The position numbers and the translations under genes were made by a program. A stretch of DNA of 64,000 bases, from contig JALHMY010000045.1 in assembly GCA_022843805.1 (NCBI GenBank), forward strand, positions 1-64,000, written 5' to 3'. Below are positions 36,613-46,198 of the stretch, piece by piece (position 1 is the first letter of the stretch; every line of letters begins with the position of its first letter). The notes beneath the pieces were generated by a model, which saw nothing but the letters and a program-made list of their open reading frames with translations, did not search any database and was not told the DNA's origin. The DNA comes from Fuerstiella sp. Lineage in GTDB: Bacteria; Planctomycetota; Planctomycetia; Planctomycetales; Planctomycetaceae.

Positions 36613-38574
36613 TTGAGCACCATTCAGGCCACTTCGACGTCGACATCTTCAGATGTTCCGACGGAACTTGAAGGCGCAGGTTTTTGGGCTGGCCTGTATG
36701 ACATGCCAGCCTGGGGAATCAGTCTGGCTGTGCATTTAATTGCGGTTTTGGTCGCCGCCAGCATCACTTATGTGACAGTGATTGAGCCTGAACTGCTGCT
36801 GACGTCGGAGGTCATTCCGGAGGAAATTCGGCAGGTCGAGTATGTCATAGATACCGCCCCGGAAATGCCAGGCAGTAAAAGCGACCTGAATATTGCTGGC
36901 CCGTCCATGGCAGCTGCCCAGCATCAGGGCATGGACAATCATCGTGAAGAAGAACGGCGTCTGGATGAACGTATCGTGAATGTGCAGGTGCCGGATCTGG
37001 AAACTCTGCCCACTCCCAACGAAGCCGATTTAACAGCCAGTATCGATCTGACAGGCACCACGGAGTATGCCGGTGGAACCGCGGGAGCAGTCGACAGAAT
37101 TACTCAGGAAATCGCAGCTTCTCTTCGACAGCGAAGAACGCTGGTGGTGTGGTTGTTCGATGAATCCGGTTCTCTGACGGCAAGGCGGGAGGAAATCACT
37201 CAGCGTTTTGAGAATATCTACCGACAGCTGGGACTCATGGATGATCTCGACACCCAGGATGCCCTGAAGACCGGAATTATCGGCTATGGACGTGAAGTGC
37301 ATGCTTTGCAAAAGGAAGCCACGGGAGACATTGAAGCACTGGTCAAAGCTGTGCGAAGCATCCAGGAAGACAAATCCGGCGAAGAGCGGGTTTTTACTGC
37401 CATTGCAGAAGCGTTGAAAATCTATCTGCCTGAACGCCGCAAAATGCGAGCCAACATGATGTTCATCATCGTGACAGATGAACGCGGGGATGATTTTCAG
37501 CTGATGGAAGATGTCGTTCGAAAATGCTCCCGCGAAGGAGTGAAGGCCTATTGTATTGGAAACACGTCGATCTTCCTGAAGGCGAAGGGATACGTTCATC
37601 ACAAATGGGAAGCTCAGGGCGAGACGTTCGAGGAAGATATTGAAGTCGATCAGGGTCCGGAAACTCCGTTTGTACTGGACTCTGAATCGTCACTGTCCTC
37701 CTCTGAAGGGGTCCAGATACCGTTCTGGACCGGCAAGGCACGTGGGCTCGAACGTATGTCGTCAGGCTATGGCCCTTATACGCTGGCTCGACTTTGTTCC
37801 GAAACCGGTGGCATTTTCTTCATCGCCGATGACAGTGCCGGTCGTCGGTTTGAGCCGGAAGTGATGAGGCGTTATGCGCCCGATTATCGTCCTTTGAATG
37901 ACTATCAGCGGCAGGTGGCTACCAATGCGGCAAAGTCGGCTCTGATCACAGCTTCCCGCATCACGATGGTGGATAACGTCCCCATCCCGCAACTGTCATT
38001 TCAGGCCAACAATGACAATGTGCTGCGAGAGCAGATTACCGAAGCGCAAAAGCCACTGGCGACTCTGGATTACTTTTTGCAGCAGGTGCATACTGTCCTG
38101 GAACAGGGTGAAAAGCACCGTGACAAGCTGGATTCCGATCGATGGCGTGCCAGTTTTGATCTGGCTATGGGACGCGTGCTGGCCATGCGAGTGCGTGCCT
38201 TTGGTTATAATTCGGTGCTGGCCGAAATGAAGTCCAGCCCGAAGAAATTCGAGCGATCCGAAAGCAACCAGTGGAGACTGGAGCCATCGGAAGAAGTTAA
38301 CGCCGGTGCGACAGTCAAACGAATGCACGACAAGGCTGTTGAATATCTTTCGCGGGTTGTCAACGAGCATCCCGGAACACCATGGGCGTACCTCGCAGAA
38401 GTCGAACTGGGTGACCCGCTGGGATGGAAATGGGTCGAATCAACCATGCAGATTGCTCAGATGAATAATGGCAACAATGCCAATACTCCCCGATTTGAGC
38501 CCGAAGAAGAAATGCGGCGCCAGCAGGAACGAGTGCGCCAGCAGAAGCGTGACGCCAGCCGCCCGAAACTGTAA
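36613..38574 (+). CDS. Membrane-anchored von Willebrand factor A domain protein
   Basis: A TTG at 36613 with GGGAG seven bases upstream is chosen as start; the frame continues back to a GTG at 36544 without a ribosome site. One transmembrane helix (WGISLAVHLIAVLVAASITYV) follows a short cytoplasmic segment. The central vWA domain begins with TLVVWLFDESGSL, where DESGS is the metal-ion MIDAS motif, and includes NMMFIIVTDERGDD and VKAYCIGN. The C-terminal region (about 470-670) is helical, glutamine- and arginine-rich, and ends in a basic EEEMRRQQERVRQQKR stretch. vWA domains usually act by protein-protein contact. The gene ends 34 bases from the minus-strand TolQ/ExbD-type operon and may work with it. 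Role unknown. Confidence 0.75.
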   Translation: MSTIQATSTSTSSDVPTELEGAGFWAGLYDMPAWGISLAVHLIAVLVAASITYVTVIEPELLLTSEVIPEEIRQVEYVIDTAPEMPGSKSDLNIAGPSMAAAQHQGMDNHREEERRLDERIVNVQVPDLETLPTPNEADLTASIDLTGTTEYAGGTAGAVDRITQEIAASLRQRRTLVVWLFDESGSLTARREEITQRFENIYRQLGLMDDLDTQDALKTGIIGYGREVHALQKEATGDIEALVKAVRSIQEDKSGEERVFTAIAEALKIYLPERRKMRANMMFIIVTDERGDDFQLMEDVVRKCSREGVKAYCIGNTSIFLKAKGYVHHKWEAQGETFEEDIEVDQGPETPFVLDSESSLSSSEGVQIPFWTGKARGLERMSSGYGPYTLARLCSETGGIFFIADDSAGRRFEPEVMRRYAPDYRPLNDYQRQVATNAAKSALITASRITMVDNVPIPQLSFQANNDNVLREQITEAQKPLATLDYFLQQVHTVLEQGEKHRDKLDSDRWRASFDLAMGRVLAMRVRAFGYNSVLAEMKSSPKKFERSESNQWRLEPSEEVNAGATVKRMHDKAVEYLSRVVNEHPGTPWAYLAEVELGDPLGWKWVESTMQIAQMNNGNNANTPRFEPEEEMRRQQERVRQQKRDASRPKL

Positions 38575-38608
38575 TCATGCAACGAAGTGAGGCGGCTTCG
38601 AAAAAGTC

Positions 38609-39202
38609 TTACGGAATCCATCCGTCAACCGCGTGGATTGCATTACTGCCAATACCCTTGTGAGCCAGTTCGTTCTTCAGCTGTTCTTCGGCTGAGAACC
38701 GGGCACTCTTTCGACGCACAATACGGACGCGGATGCCGTTTGAATCGCCCTGAGCGTGACCGGCAAGTTCCACGATGCGTGCGAGTTCCGTCGGACGGTA
38801 AATCGGCTGATTTTCAGAAGGGATTTCAATCAGCCAGGTGTATTCATCAATCAGGACGGTTAACACTTCTCCGGACAAAGCTTTTTTTTCGTCGTCCGTC
38901 AGCCCGGCGGACCGCGTCGAATCGTCGACGATCCCTTTACCGGTCGTGCCGGCAGGCCGGGAAGCAGCGGATGCCAGTGGTGGATTCCTGTTTTCTGTCT
39001 GTCCGGGTTCAGCTGACTTTGTTGTACTGCCATCATCCGAACCATCGCCTGCGTCGCCAGTACCTAATCCACCGCCCATGCGGAAGAACATGAGCATCAG
39101 AAGAGCCAGCATAATGGCAGCGCCGCCGGTTACGGCTTTTGAAGATCCACGAACAACTTTTCCCGGCAGACTTTTTTCTGACTGCTTCACGTCTCTTGCC
39201 AT
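38609..39202 (-). CDS. Membrane protein with ExbD-like periplasmic region, third gene of a TolQ/ExbD-type operon
   Basis: ATG 39202 with GAGACGAG upstream is preferred over a GTG nine codons earlier. A single transmembrane helix (AAIMLALLMLMFFRM) follows a basic N-terminus, then a low-complexity glycine/aspartate/serine linker. The last 80 residues (VLTVLIDEYTWLIEI..., RPTELARIVELAGHAQ, IRVRIVRRKSARFSAEEQLKNELAHKGI) resemble the periplasmic domain of ExbD/TolR in pattern, though the match is weak. Together with the preceding proton-channel gene and the other ExbD-like gene it suggests an energised membrane complex. I call the ExbD relation tentative. Confidence 0.55.
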   Translation of the reverse strand: MARDVKQSEKSLPGKVVRGSSKAVTGGAAIMLALLMLMFFRMGGGLGTGDAGDGSDDGSTTKSAEPGQTENRNPPLASAASRPAGTTGKGIVDDSTRSAGLTDDEKKALSGEVLTVLIDEYTWLIEIPSENQPIYRPTELARIVELAGHAQGDSNGIRVRIVRRKSARFSAEEQLKNELAHKGIGSNAIHAVDGWIP

Positions 39203-39273
39203 GATTGTTCTCGTCTCATTTTCTGCCACGGGAAATTTTGTGCAGCCGTCGACTCATTTTCAGCATACAGACC

Positions 39274-40101
39274 TCAGGGAGCTGCGTCAGAAGCCGGAGA
39301 TTTCTGGTTAAATATCGGTCCCTGTGGCCGAAAGCCCATCAGGGAAAAGTCAAACCACCGCGTATTTGCGGCATCCTGCCGAAGTAACGTAATCAGTCGC
39401 GGCATTCCCTCAGTTGCCGTTCGCCTCACTCCTGCCTGAGCGTCACCGTAAGTCAGCAGTACCAGAACCAGCGTGCGGGGAGCGCTAAAGGACTTGCTGG
39501 CTTCGAATAATCGACTGGAAAAATCGCTCTCTGTCTCGAATGAAACCATATGAGTCTGCTCGCCGTCGGTAAACAGGACTTTCCCATTTGCCTGCAGATG
39601 CACTTCCCATACGCTAACATGTTTCTGCATTTCATCAAAACGAACCATAAATTCCAGAAACTCGGTCCCCCGAGACTTCAATATCTGCCGAAGTCGCTGG
39701 GATGCTGACTGAAGCCGTGCAGCATCAGCCTCCTGTCCGTCCGCCCTGAGTCGGCTGAGTTGTTCGATCAGTTCACCGGGAAGCTGCAGAGCATCCGCAA
39801 GGGCGCTGCCGGCCTTCTGCTGCTGGTCCAGAATACTCTGAAACCTCAGATCATATTCCTTCCTCGTCACTTCAGTGGCCGACTTCAGCTCCGCATATTC
39901 TGATTCCAGCCGAAGCTTTTGCTGCTGATGGTCCTGAAGCAGTCGGTCCTTTTCTGACTCAATCTCCATACGCTCTGCCGCAACTTTCTGCTGGGCAGAC
40001 TGAGCATCCTGAATGACTTCCATATGCTGCGCGAAGATGACGATTAACAGCAAATCCAGTAATGGGGTGAGCTGAAGTGCGATGCGTCTGCGTTCCATCA
40101 T
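39274..40101 (-). CDS. ExbD/TolR-like membrane protein with coiled coil
   Basis: The N-terminus RRRIALQLTPLLDLLLIVIFAQHMEV is the ExbD/TolR-like membrane segment, with a conserved aspartate (LLDLL) that in ExbD/TolR/MotB contacts the proton channel. Residues 30-100 form a strongly predicted coiled coil (repeated charged heptads such as KVAAERMEIESEKDRLL). The C-terminal half (about 140-250) is a mixed alpha/beta region (VSVWEVHLQANGKVLF, APRTLVLVLLTYGD) without a recognised domain. The ATG overlaps the TolQ-like stop (ATGA), so the two are coupled. The length of 275 is about twice that of ordinary ExbD. Confidence 0.7.
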   Translation of the reverse strand: MMERRRIALQLTPLLDLLLIVIFAQHMEVIQDAQSAQQKVAAERMEIESEKDRLLQDHQQQKLRLESEYAELKSATEVTRKEYDLRFQSILDQQQKAGSALADALQLPGELIEQLSRLRADGQEADAARLQSASQRLRQILKSRGTEFLEFMVRFDEMQKHVSVWEVHLQANGKVLFTDGEQTHMVSFETESDFSSRLFEASKSFSAPRTLVLVLLTYGDAQAGVRRTATEGMPRLITLLRQDAANTRWFDFSLMGFRPQGPIFNQKSPASDAAP

Positions 40102-40826
40102 GGGCTGGGTAACTCCGCAGGCTTTGTGTCTTCCCTCGAAAGAGTGGCTTCCCGGGATAAAACGGCCAGTCCCAGTTCCCTCTTGGCACGTGCGACAATT
40201 TCACGAACATGAGCTCGGCTGGCCGTCAGTCGACCAAAACGAGGTTCGAGCACGCTGTTAACGAACATCAGGAAGATCGCAGCGCATAACCCGGCAAACG
40301 TCGACCAGATTGCATCTCCAAAGCGACTTACGATTCCCGATAACGTCGCAGCCGTTGAAACCGCGTCATCGCCGTTTTTTTGCAGCGCCGACCCGATCGC
40401 CAGAATCGTCCCCAACACCCCGGCAAGCGGATACGCCTCAATCATTGTTCGAGCAATATTGCCAATCGTCTCGAACGACAGCGAATCCAGATAAGTCCGG
40501 CGTTCGTCCAGAATATGGATCCGTCGCAGACACTCAACTCGGTCATCCCGCCGATTCGGATCTGTCAGCACATCACTGATATCCTGAACGAATGCGTCTA
40601 TCTGAGTGGTAAGAGGGGATGAACGACCCAGGATACTTCGATGACGCAATCCTCGGGTAAAGTCATCCAGACATGCTGCGATTATTCGAAGGTCGCGGAC
40701 GTACCAGACCCAGAGCACAAAAAACACAAACACGTGAAAAACAGCAAAGCCGGCAATGAGTGGGGTGGAGAGGCTGGAGAGCCAGGCAAGTAATGGTCCG
40801 GGATTCTGAAAATCAGGCAACGTCAT
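40098..40826 (-). CDS. MotA/TolQ/ExbB-type proton-channel protein
   Basis: Start at ATG 40826 (preceded by GAGAG); a TTG four codons earlier is possible. Three transmembrane helices fit the TolQ/ExbB topology: LIAGFAVFHVFVFFVLWVWYV near the N-terminus, then IEAYPLAGVLGTILAIGSAL (the conserved P.LG..GT.. helix) and IWSTFAGLCAAIFLMFVNSVL after a cytoplasmic stretch. Such proteins form the pentameric channel around an ExbD-like pair and use the proton gradient to drive a periplasmic partner. It is the first gene of the minus-strand three-gene operon. No TonB or Pal gene is near, so the driven partner is not obvious. Confidence 0.8.
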   Translation of the reverse strand: MTLPDFQNPGPLLAWLSSLSTPLIAGFAVFHVFVFFVLWVWYVRDLRIIAACLDDFTRGLRHRSILGRSSPLTTQIDAFVQDISDVLTDPNRRDDRVECLRRIHILDERRTYLDSLSFETIGNIARTMIEAYPLAGVLGTILAIGSALQKNGDDAVSTAATLSGIVSRFGDAIWSTFAGLCAAIFLMFVNSVLEPRFGRLTASRAHVREIVARAKRELGLAVLSREATLSREDTKPAELPSP

Positions 40827-41209
40827 GCGTTCTCTCAATCAGCAGGAGCTGTCAGTGCCAGTCTGTTTTGTCCGCAAACCAGAATTTGATCTGCGAAGCG
40901 TATGCCGCAATTCAGGAAAATGTCCAGATCCATTACACGCCACAGCTCGACCGTGTCACTGTTCCGCAAAATTCCACCCGCCGGACGTCACTCAGCACCG
41001 AACGCTCCCGCCTCTGCCCCGGATTCACTTCATCGGCAAAAAATCCGGTTTTACCGACCGTCTGAGTCGTCGTAAGTTCCGGCTGTACCGGATCGTCCGT
41101 ATTTTGCAGTGCTGTCATTCGTCACGGTTTCCCGACCTGTGACAGGCACGAACCAATCTATTCCAGTCACCAGCGCCGCTCGTCGAAACTGTATTCGAAG
41201 GAGGATTTT
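40827..41209. other. Divergent gap between the TolQ-like gene and csrA
   Basis: About 380 bases with no gene. It must contain the promoter for the minus-strand operon and for csrA. Confidence 0.4.
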
Positions 41210-41395
41210 ATGCTGGTACTTTCCCGTCAGAGCGACGAAACGATAATCATCGGTGACAATATTCGAGTCACCATTGTGGAAGTCCGTGGAGACAAAGTGC
41301 GTATCGGAATCGATGCGCCGCGCGATGTAGCCGTACATCGCCAGGAGATTTACGACGCGATTCGCAAAGAATCTCATGCGACCCGACAGGCCTGA
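41210..41395 (+). CDS. csrA: Carbon storage regulator CsrA
   Basis: A 61-residue RNA-binding translational regulator with the standard start MLVLSRQSDETIIIGDNI, then IRVTIVEVRGDKVRIGIDAPRDVAVHRQEIY. The residues that contact GGA-containing RNA (R6 in LSRQ and the VHR segment) are intact. An ideal AAGGAGG sits five bases upstream of the ATG; because it contains GGA it could also be a CsrA autoregulation site. The protein has a short basic tail. No flagellar genes are nearby, unlike many csrA loci; here it is alone and followed by about 1 kb without genes. Confidence 0.95.
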   Translation: MLVLSRQSDETIIIGDNIRVTIVEVRGDKVRIGIDAPRDVAVHRQEIYDAIRKESHATRQA

Positions 41396-41612
41396 TACAG
41401 CGGGTTTTGATAGGTTTCAGACTGTGATTTCCCCCAATTTCGAAGATTCCAGAACGCCTGGTACCTTCAAAGTGCGATCGCTGACTTTCGGCTGCGACGT
41501 GGGAATTCTGCAGGACAAACTTAAAAATCTGCTTCTGCCTGGTTCCTGATTCAGCAGTGCGGAATCGTGCTGATCAGTCGGCATTTCTTTAACAAAAACA
41601 GTGACGAAAAAG

Positions 41613-41650
41613 TGGCATGTGTCGAAATTTTCGGCACATGCCATTTTTCT
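41613..41650. terminator. Terminator-like hairpin downstream of csrA
   Basis: A 13-bp stem (TGGCATGTGTCGA / TCGGCACATGCCA, one G-T pair) around a short loop, followed on the plus strand by TTTTTCTTTT and flanked on the other side by an A run. It could terminate transcription in both directions. Confidence 0.6.
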
Positions 41651-42288
41651 TTTCAAAAACTGGCCAATTCGATGGGTCCCAGATTCGAACGGCCCGGCGC
41701 TGCGTGCAAATCAAATGCACGCCAAACGCGGTCGTTATCCTGCTGCCGCCGTTCACAATACCGCCAGCCCTCGCAGAGCGAAGCAAATCAGTGCACCAAC
41801 CCAAAAAACACGAGAATTCAGCAGTACTGCCGATTCGTCGCTGAGAAAACACTGACCTGTATGGGACAACGACAGATTTTTATGGTCAGTGTCTGAGTCT
41901 CGGAACATTTTGCTGACCTCCCCGGTCCATCTGCGCAGTCGCGGCGTCGCATGATGCCGTTCCACAGATCCATACGCCCGCCATTGCGGTTTAACCGAGC
42001 AGACAGCCCAGTCGCCTCATTTCTCCGCAGGCACCTGAATCTACAGCTGACGCATCCGAAGAAAAAGGTCCGTTTACGAAAACTCTGCGGATTACGACGA
42101 TTTTGCTAAGAACGCAGCCCATGCGGCTCCGATAACACAGAACAAGTGCGGATTCCTGTCCGTGACTGACTCTGTTCTTTGACAACTCGAATTGAAATCA
42201 TGATCAGATGTGATCTATAAACGGGTGTATACTTACAACATCGAATGTTAATCAGGGACGTTGTGCTCGTAGTTCCGTGGGTCAAGGG

Positions 42289-42330
42289 TTGACAGTAAGT
42301 CCTGACAAATCATACACTTGTATCGTTTTC
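42289..42330 (+). promoter_or_regulatory. Candidate sigma-70-type promoter of the HU-family gene
   Basis: TTGACA at 42289-42294 and TACACT at 42313-42318 with 18-base spacing lie upstream of the HU/IHF gene. The start would be near 42325, giving a leader of about 50 bases. The call is by eye only. Confidence 0.35.
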
Positions 42331-42376
42331 AGGATTTGCCAACCGCCTGCTGGCTCATGCTCAGGAGACACGCGTC

Positions 42377-42838
42377 GTGACAAAGAAAGAGATCGTTAAG
42401 GCGATTTCGGAAGAGATGGGTTTGACCCAGCTAAAGACGAAAGAAATCGTCCAGAAGACGTTCGACGCGATCATAGAGACGCTTGTGGACGACCGTCGGA
42501 TTGAGCTGCGAAACTTCGGAGTTTTCGAAGTCAAGATGCGTGCGGCAAGGAAGGCCAGAAACCCTCGAACGGGCGGGCAGGTTGAAGTGCCAGCCAAGTT
42601 TGTGGTCACCTTTAAGCCGGGCAAGGAGATGGAAGAAAAGGTGCGGTTGCTGGAGGAGCAGGAAGCTGCTCGTCGGGCTGCCGTAAAGACGAATTCCGTG
42701 AGCAAGTCCATCAGTGATGGCAACTCGTTATCCGGTCACGGTCATACCGTGATGTCGGACGGGGTGAAATTTCAGCGACGTGATATTGCAGGTACTGCTG
42801 TCTCTGCAATTGATCGCAGCGCACCCGACGCAAAATAG
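42377..42838 (+). CDS. HU/IHF-family DNA-binding protein with C-terminal extension
   Basis: The first 95 residues are a complete HU/IHF fold: [44 protein letters not shown], the DNA-arm region [21 protein letters not shown] with the intercalating proline in NPRTG, and [12 protein letters not shown]. The IHF-like match is stronger than HU. A GTG start with AGGAGA about nine bases upstream is used. A 55-residue tail of basic/serine and charged residues follows; such tails are common in planctomycete-type HU proteins but their role is unknown. It stands alone between csrA and a small lipoprotein gene. Confidence 0.9.
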   Translation: MTKKEIVKAISEEMGLTQLKTKEIVQKTFDAIIETLVDDRRIELRNFGVFEVKMRAARKARNPRTGGQVEVPAKFVVTFKPGKEMEEKVRLLEEQEAARRAAVKTNSVSKSISDGNSLSGHGHTVMSDGVKFQRRDIAGTAVSAIDRSAPDAK

Positions 42839-43000
42839 TAAATTCAGGGCAGATCGCATCCGATCATGGTTTTAGTTTGAGTGGCGAACGGTTTGGTTCG
42901 TTCGAGTCAAAGATTCTCAACCATGATGGTTTATCCGAAATGTTGCACAGGCTGTACCGAATGTCGGCGGCTGTGCTTCCGGTGTCCAGGGAAGGACGCG

Positions 43001-43228
43001 ATGATGTCGTTGCGAAAACAACTGATTGTTGGCCTGTTGCTGGTATGTGCATCCGTCAATATGGGCTGCGCTACTCCCATCTGGTCTCCATCCCCTGACG
43101 TTCGCGCTCGACAGCTGATCTATGCATCAGAGAGCATGCGACATATCCCGGAAATCTGGGAACGGATCTGGGGGCTTGAACTGCCAGACCTGGCGACTCC
43201 TTACCGAGTACACGGCGGCGTGATCTGA
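43001..43228 (+). CDS. Small lipoprotein of unknown function
   Basis: Taking ATG 43001 (AAGGACG upstream) gives a 75-residue protein with a clear lipoprotein signal: MSLRKQLIVGLLLVCASVNMGC, where the final cysteine is the lipidation site. About 50 residues after it (WSPSPDVRARQLIYA, IWERIWGLELPD) are predicted to be soluble and exported. A longer frame starts at 42881, but its N-terminal part reads as cysteine-rich noise. No domain is recognised. Confidence 0.6.
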   Translation: MMSLRKQLIVGLLLVCASVNMGCATPIWSPSPDVRARQLIYASESMRHIPEIWERIWGLELPDLATPYRVHGGVI

Positions 43229-43259
43229 CGCTGCGATCTTCTTATTCATTGCGAGAATG

Positions 43260-43287
43260 GCTGCAGCAACCCGATGGTTGCTGCAGC
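43260..43287. terminator. Hairpin between convergent lipoprotein and gyrA genes
   Basis: A perfect 12-bp stem (GCTGCAGCAACC / GGTTGCTGCAGC) with a 4-base loop between two convergent stop codons. No T run follows on either strand, so termination activity is uncertain. Confidence 0.4.
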
Positions 43288-43315
43288 ATGGCCATTCGAC
43301 GCAATGGATGAAGAA

Positions 43316-46198
43316 TCACAGTTCATCTGCCGGCATGCCAGGATCTTCTTCCGGGACTGCAGGAGGAATAACGTCCGCTGCACTTGTGTCGGCTGCAATG
43401 GAAGGTGCGCCCAGGTCTGCTGGTGCAGCGACTATCGCGGCTGCGACTTCTTCGGCATCAAACACATCACTTGGAATAACCGCACAGGATACCAGAGTGT
43501 CGCCTTCGTCCAGACGAATGATGCGCACGCCCTGAGTATTCCGTCCGATTGTGCTGATATCGGCTGCCCGGACTCGCTGGATTTTTCCGCGAGAGGTGAC
43601 CATCAGCACGTCATCGTCATCACAGACGGACAGCACATCAACGACTCGGCCGTTTCGCTGCGAAGTCTTGATATCTCGCAGTCCCTTTCCGCCACGACGC
43701 TGTCGACGGTACTGCATATTGCTTCCGGGAGCTGCTGCATCGGCGCTTTCTTCCGCTTCGACCGCCGAATCGGGTTCCGCATTAATTTCGTCAGTTTCAG
43801 CCTCAGCCACTCCATCGGCGAGGTCGGGTATTTCTCCTGTCGCGGCTTCAGCACTTCCGGCAACTTCACCCGTTCCAAACGGGGTTCTTTTGCCAAAACC
43901 GAATTCGCAGATGCTAAGCAAAGTACGCTGGCTGTCGGCCACGACCATTCCAACTACGGTTTCATCGCCTGAGAGGGTCATGCCTTTCACACCGCGAGTG
44001 GCGCGACCGAGAGGACGAGCATCTTCGTGGGAGAATCGAATGGCCATCCCGCCGGATGTTGAAAGCACCAAATCCTGATCGCCTTCCACAATCCTCACAT
44101 CGACCAGCGCGTCGTCATCGTCCAGTCGAATGGCGATAATACCGCCCTTCATGGGACGTCCATAGGCCGACAATGCAGTTTTCTTGACGATACCCTTTCG
44201 AGTGGCAATGATCAGGAATTTATCATCAGGGAACAGCCGCACGTTGAAGCAGTTGGCGATCCCTTCGCCTTCTTCCAGGGTAATGACGTTCGCCAGAGCA
44301 CGACCGCGTCCTGTTCGAGCCTGCAGAGGGAGATCGTAAACCTTGATCCAGTGAACCCGGCCTCGGTCTGTAAACAACAGCAGGAAATCATGGGTGCTGC
44401 TGACAAACAGGTGCTCGATCGGGTCTTCATCATCGGATTGAGCACCCTTAATGCCTTTTCCGCCACGATTCTGAGCCTGATAAACATCAAGCGGCGTGCG
44501 TTTAATGTATCCTCGCTGAGAAAGCGTCACCACCATCGGCTGTTCGGTGATCAGGGCTTCCTTGTCGTATTCACCCAGTTCTTCGTCACTGATATCCGTA
44601 CGGCGCTTGTCGCTGAAGCGGCCCTTCAGTTCTTCCATATCCTGTCGAATCACGGCACGAATCTGAGCCTCATCAGACAGCAGTCGCAAATATTCCGTGA
44701 TGTCATCCAGCAGCGACTTGTGTTCCCCAACAAGCTTTTCGCGTTCAAGATTTGCAAGAGACCCCAGCTGCATGGAAACGATGGCCTCCGACTGGTTCAC
44801 TGAAAGGAAATAGTCGGTGGCTGTCCCATTCTCGCTGACATAGGCTCGGAAGCCGTCTTCACCCAGCGCTCTGGCAACCATTTCCCCTGGAATCGGTATT
44901 CGCTGCAATGCGTCTTTTGCGGCCGCACGGCTTGGAGATTCCCGAATCGTTCGAATGACGCGGTCGATATCCACCTGGGCCATCAGCAGACCTTCGACGG
45001 TATGCTTTCGCTTGCGGGCCTCACGCAGCATGAATTCCGTTCTGCGGCGAATCACTTCTACTCGATGGCGAATAAACGCATCCAGAAGAGCTCGCAGATT
45101 CATCAGACGAGGGCGGTTACCGTCAAGGGCAAGAACGATCATGCTGACCGTTGTCTGCAGCGGCGAATATTCAAACAGCTGATTCAGAACGACGTCCTTG
45201 TCCGCATCACGCTTCAGCGAAATGTGCAGACGAACCTGCCATGGCGGAATATTGCGGTCTGTCAGGTCCGTGATTCTCGCGATGCCCTTAATCCGTTCAT
45301 CACGTACCAGCAGTTCCAGTTTTTCCCGAATGCGGTCACGAGTTTCCAGATAGGGAATCTCGGTCACCACAATCACATCGGTATTCTTCTCCGTTTCGAA
45401 ATGCGTTCTTGCACGGAGCGTGAGAGTGGATCGGCCCGTCATATAGGCCAGCCGCACGCCCATTCGACCACAGATGATTCCGCCCGTTGGGAAGTCGGGA
45501 GCCGGAAGCAGGTCCATCAGATCGTCCAGAGTGCAATCCGGATCGTCAATCACCTTCATGACAGCGTCACAGACCTCTCCCATGTTATGCGGAGGGATAC
45601 TGGTTGCCATGCCAACGGCAATCCCGTTGGAACCATTGACCAGCAGGTTCGGAAACCTGGCTGGAAGAACAACAGGTTCCATGTGATCGTTGTCGTAGGT
45701 GGGAGTAAAGTCGACGGTTTCCCGATCGATGTCCCGCATCATTTCGGCGGCTGCGGTGGACAGTCGGGCTTCCGTGTAACGCATGGCAGCAGGCGGCAGA
45801 CCAGCCAGCGAACCAAAATTTCCCTGCTTATCAATCAGGACTTCCCGCATCACCCAGTCCTGAGCCATTCGCACCAAAGTCGGGTAAATGGCGCCTTCGC
45901 CGTGGGGGTGGTAATTACCACTGGTGTCCCCGGCAATCTTCGCACATTTCTTCCGGCCACCGTTCGGGCCGAGATTCAGGTCATTCATCGCCACCAGAAT
46001 TCGCCGCTGCGAGGGCTTCAGGCCGTCCCGCACATCCGGCAATGCACGGCTGATAATCACGCTCATCGCATATGTCAGATAGCTGGTCCGCATCTCGTCC
46101 TGTATATCAGTACGAAAGACGCGAGGATCTGCAATGGGGACAAGCTCGCCCTGAGGTTCGTCGGTGGACAACCCGAATTCTCCTGAATGAATTGGCAA
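43316..46198 (-). CDS. gyrA: DNA gyrase subunit A
   Basis: Type IIA topoisomerase subunit that breaks and rejoins DNA and, with GyrB, adds negative supercoils. The N-terminal breakage-reunion domain shows [24 protein letters not shown] and the catalytic tyrosine in [10 protein letters not shown] (Y141). The C-terminal part has GyrA beta-propeller blades with GyrA-box-like motifs QNRGGKG and QRRGGKG, plus a long acidic insert (about residues 800-850). This makes the protein 960 residues, somewhat longer than usual. The quinolone-determining loop reads [10 protein letters not shown], so positions matching E. coli D82, S83 and D87 are E, G and P. It is a single gene; gyrB is not in the window. 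Confidence 0.92.
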   Translation of the reverse strand: MPIHSGEFGLSTDEPQGELVPIADPRVFRTDIQDEMRTSYLTYAMSVIISRALPDVRDGLKPSQRRILVAMNDLNLGPNGGRKKCAKIAGDTSGNYHPHGEGAIYPTLVRMAQDWVMREVLIDKQGNFGSLAGLPPAAMRYTEARLSTAAAEMMRDIDRETVDFTPTYDNDHMEPVVLPARFPNLLVNGSNGIAVGMATSIPPHNMGEVCDAVMKVIDDPDCTLDDLMDLLPAPDFPTGGIICGRMGVRLAYMTGRSTLTLRARTHFETEKNTDVIVVTEIPYLETRDRIREKLELLVRDERIKGIARITDLTDRNIPPWQVRLHISLKRDADKDVVLNQLFEYSPLQTTVSMIVLALDGNRPRLMNLRALLDAFIRHRVEVIRRRTEFMLREARKRKHTVEGLLMAQVDIDRVIRTIRESPSRAAAKDALQRIPIPGEMVARALGEDGFRAYVSENGTATDYFLSVNQSEAIVSMQLGSLANLEREKLVGEHKSLLDDITEYLRLLSDEAQIRAVIRQDMEELKGRFSDKRRTDISDEELGEYDKEALITEQPMVVTLSQRGYIKRTPLDVYQAQNRGGKGIKGAQSDDEDPIEHLFVSSTHDFLLLFTDRGRVHWIKVYDLPLQARTGRGRALANVITLEEGEGIANCFNVRLFPDDKFLIIATRKGIVKKTALSAYGRPMKGGIIAIRLDDDDALVDVRIVEGDQDLVLSTSGGMAIRFSHEDARPLGRATRGVKGMTLSGDETVVGMVVADSQRTLLSICEFGFGKRTPFGTGEVAGSAEAATGEIPDLADGVAEAETDEINAEPDSAVEAEESADAAAPGSNMQYRRQRRGGKGLRDIKTSQRNGRVVDVLSVCDDDDVLMVTSRGKIQRVRAADISTIGRNTQGVRIIRLDEGDTLVSCAVIPSDVFDAEEVAAAIVAAPADLGAPSIAADTSAADVIPPAVPEEDPGMPADEL

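Larger units (their letters stand above)
41396..42376. other. Long non-coding stretch between csrA and the HU-family gene
   Basis: Nearly 1 kb without a supported coding region. Frames on both strands give poor proteins. It contains one strong terminator-like hairpin (41613-41650) and, near the right end, a sigma-70-like promoter. A small RNA or a decayed gene could lie between them. No tRNA structure was found; the sequence near 41690 that resembles a T-loop has no cloverleaf. Confidence 0.45.

Noticed and set aside
36613-40826. Zorya-type anti-phage system
   Set aside because: A MotA-like channel and an ExbD-like partner are present, but the OmpA-like ZorB domain and the ZorC/ZorD effectors are not seen.
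41680-41760. Possible tRNA (T-loop-like GATTCGAAC)
   Set aside because: No matching acceptor, D or anticodon stems could be drawn around it.
45002-46186. Long plus-strand open frame inside gyrA
   Set aside because: It lies antisense to the conserved gyrA gene and has no recognisable domain; it is a shadow frame.
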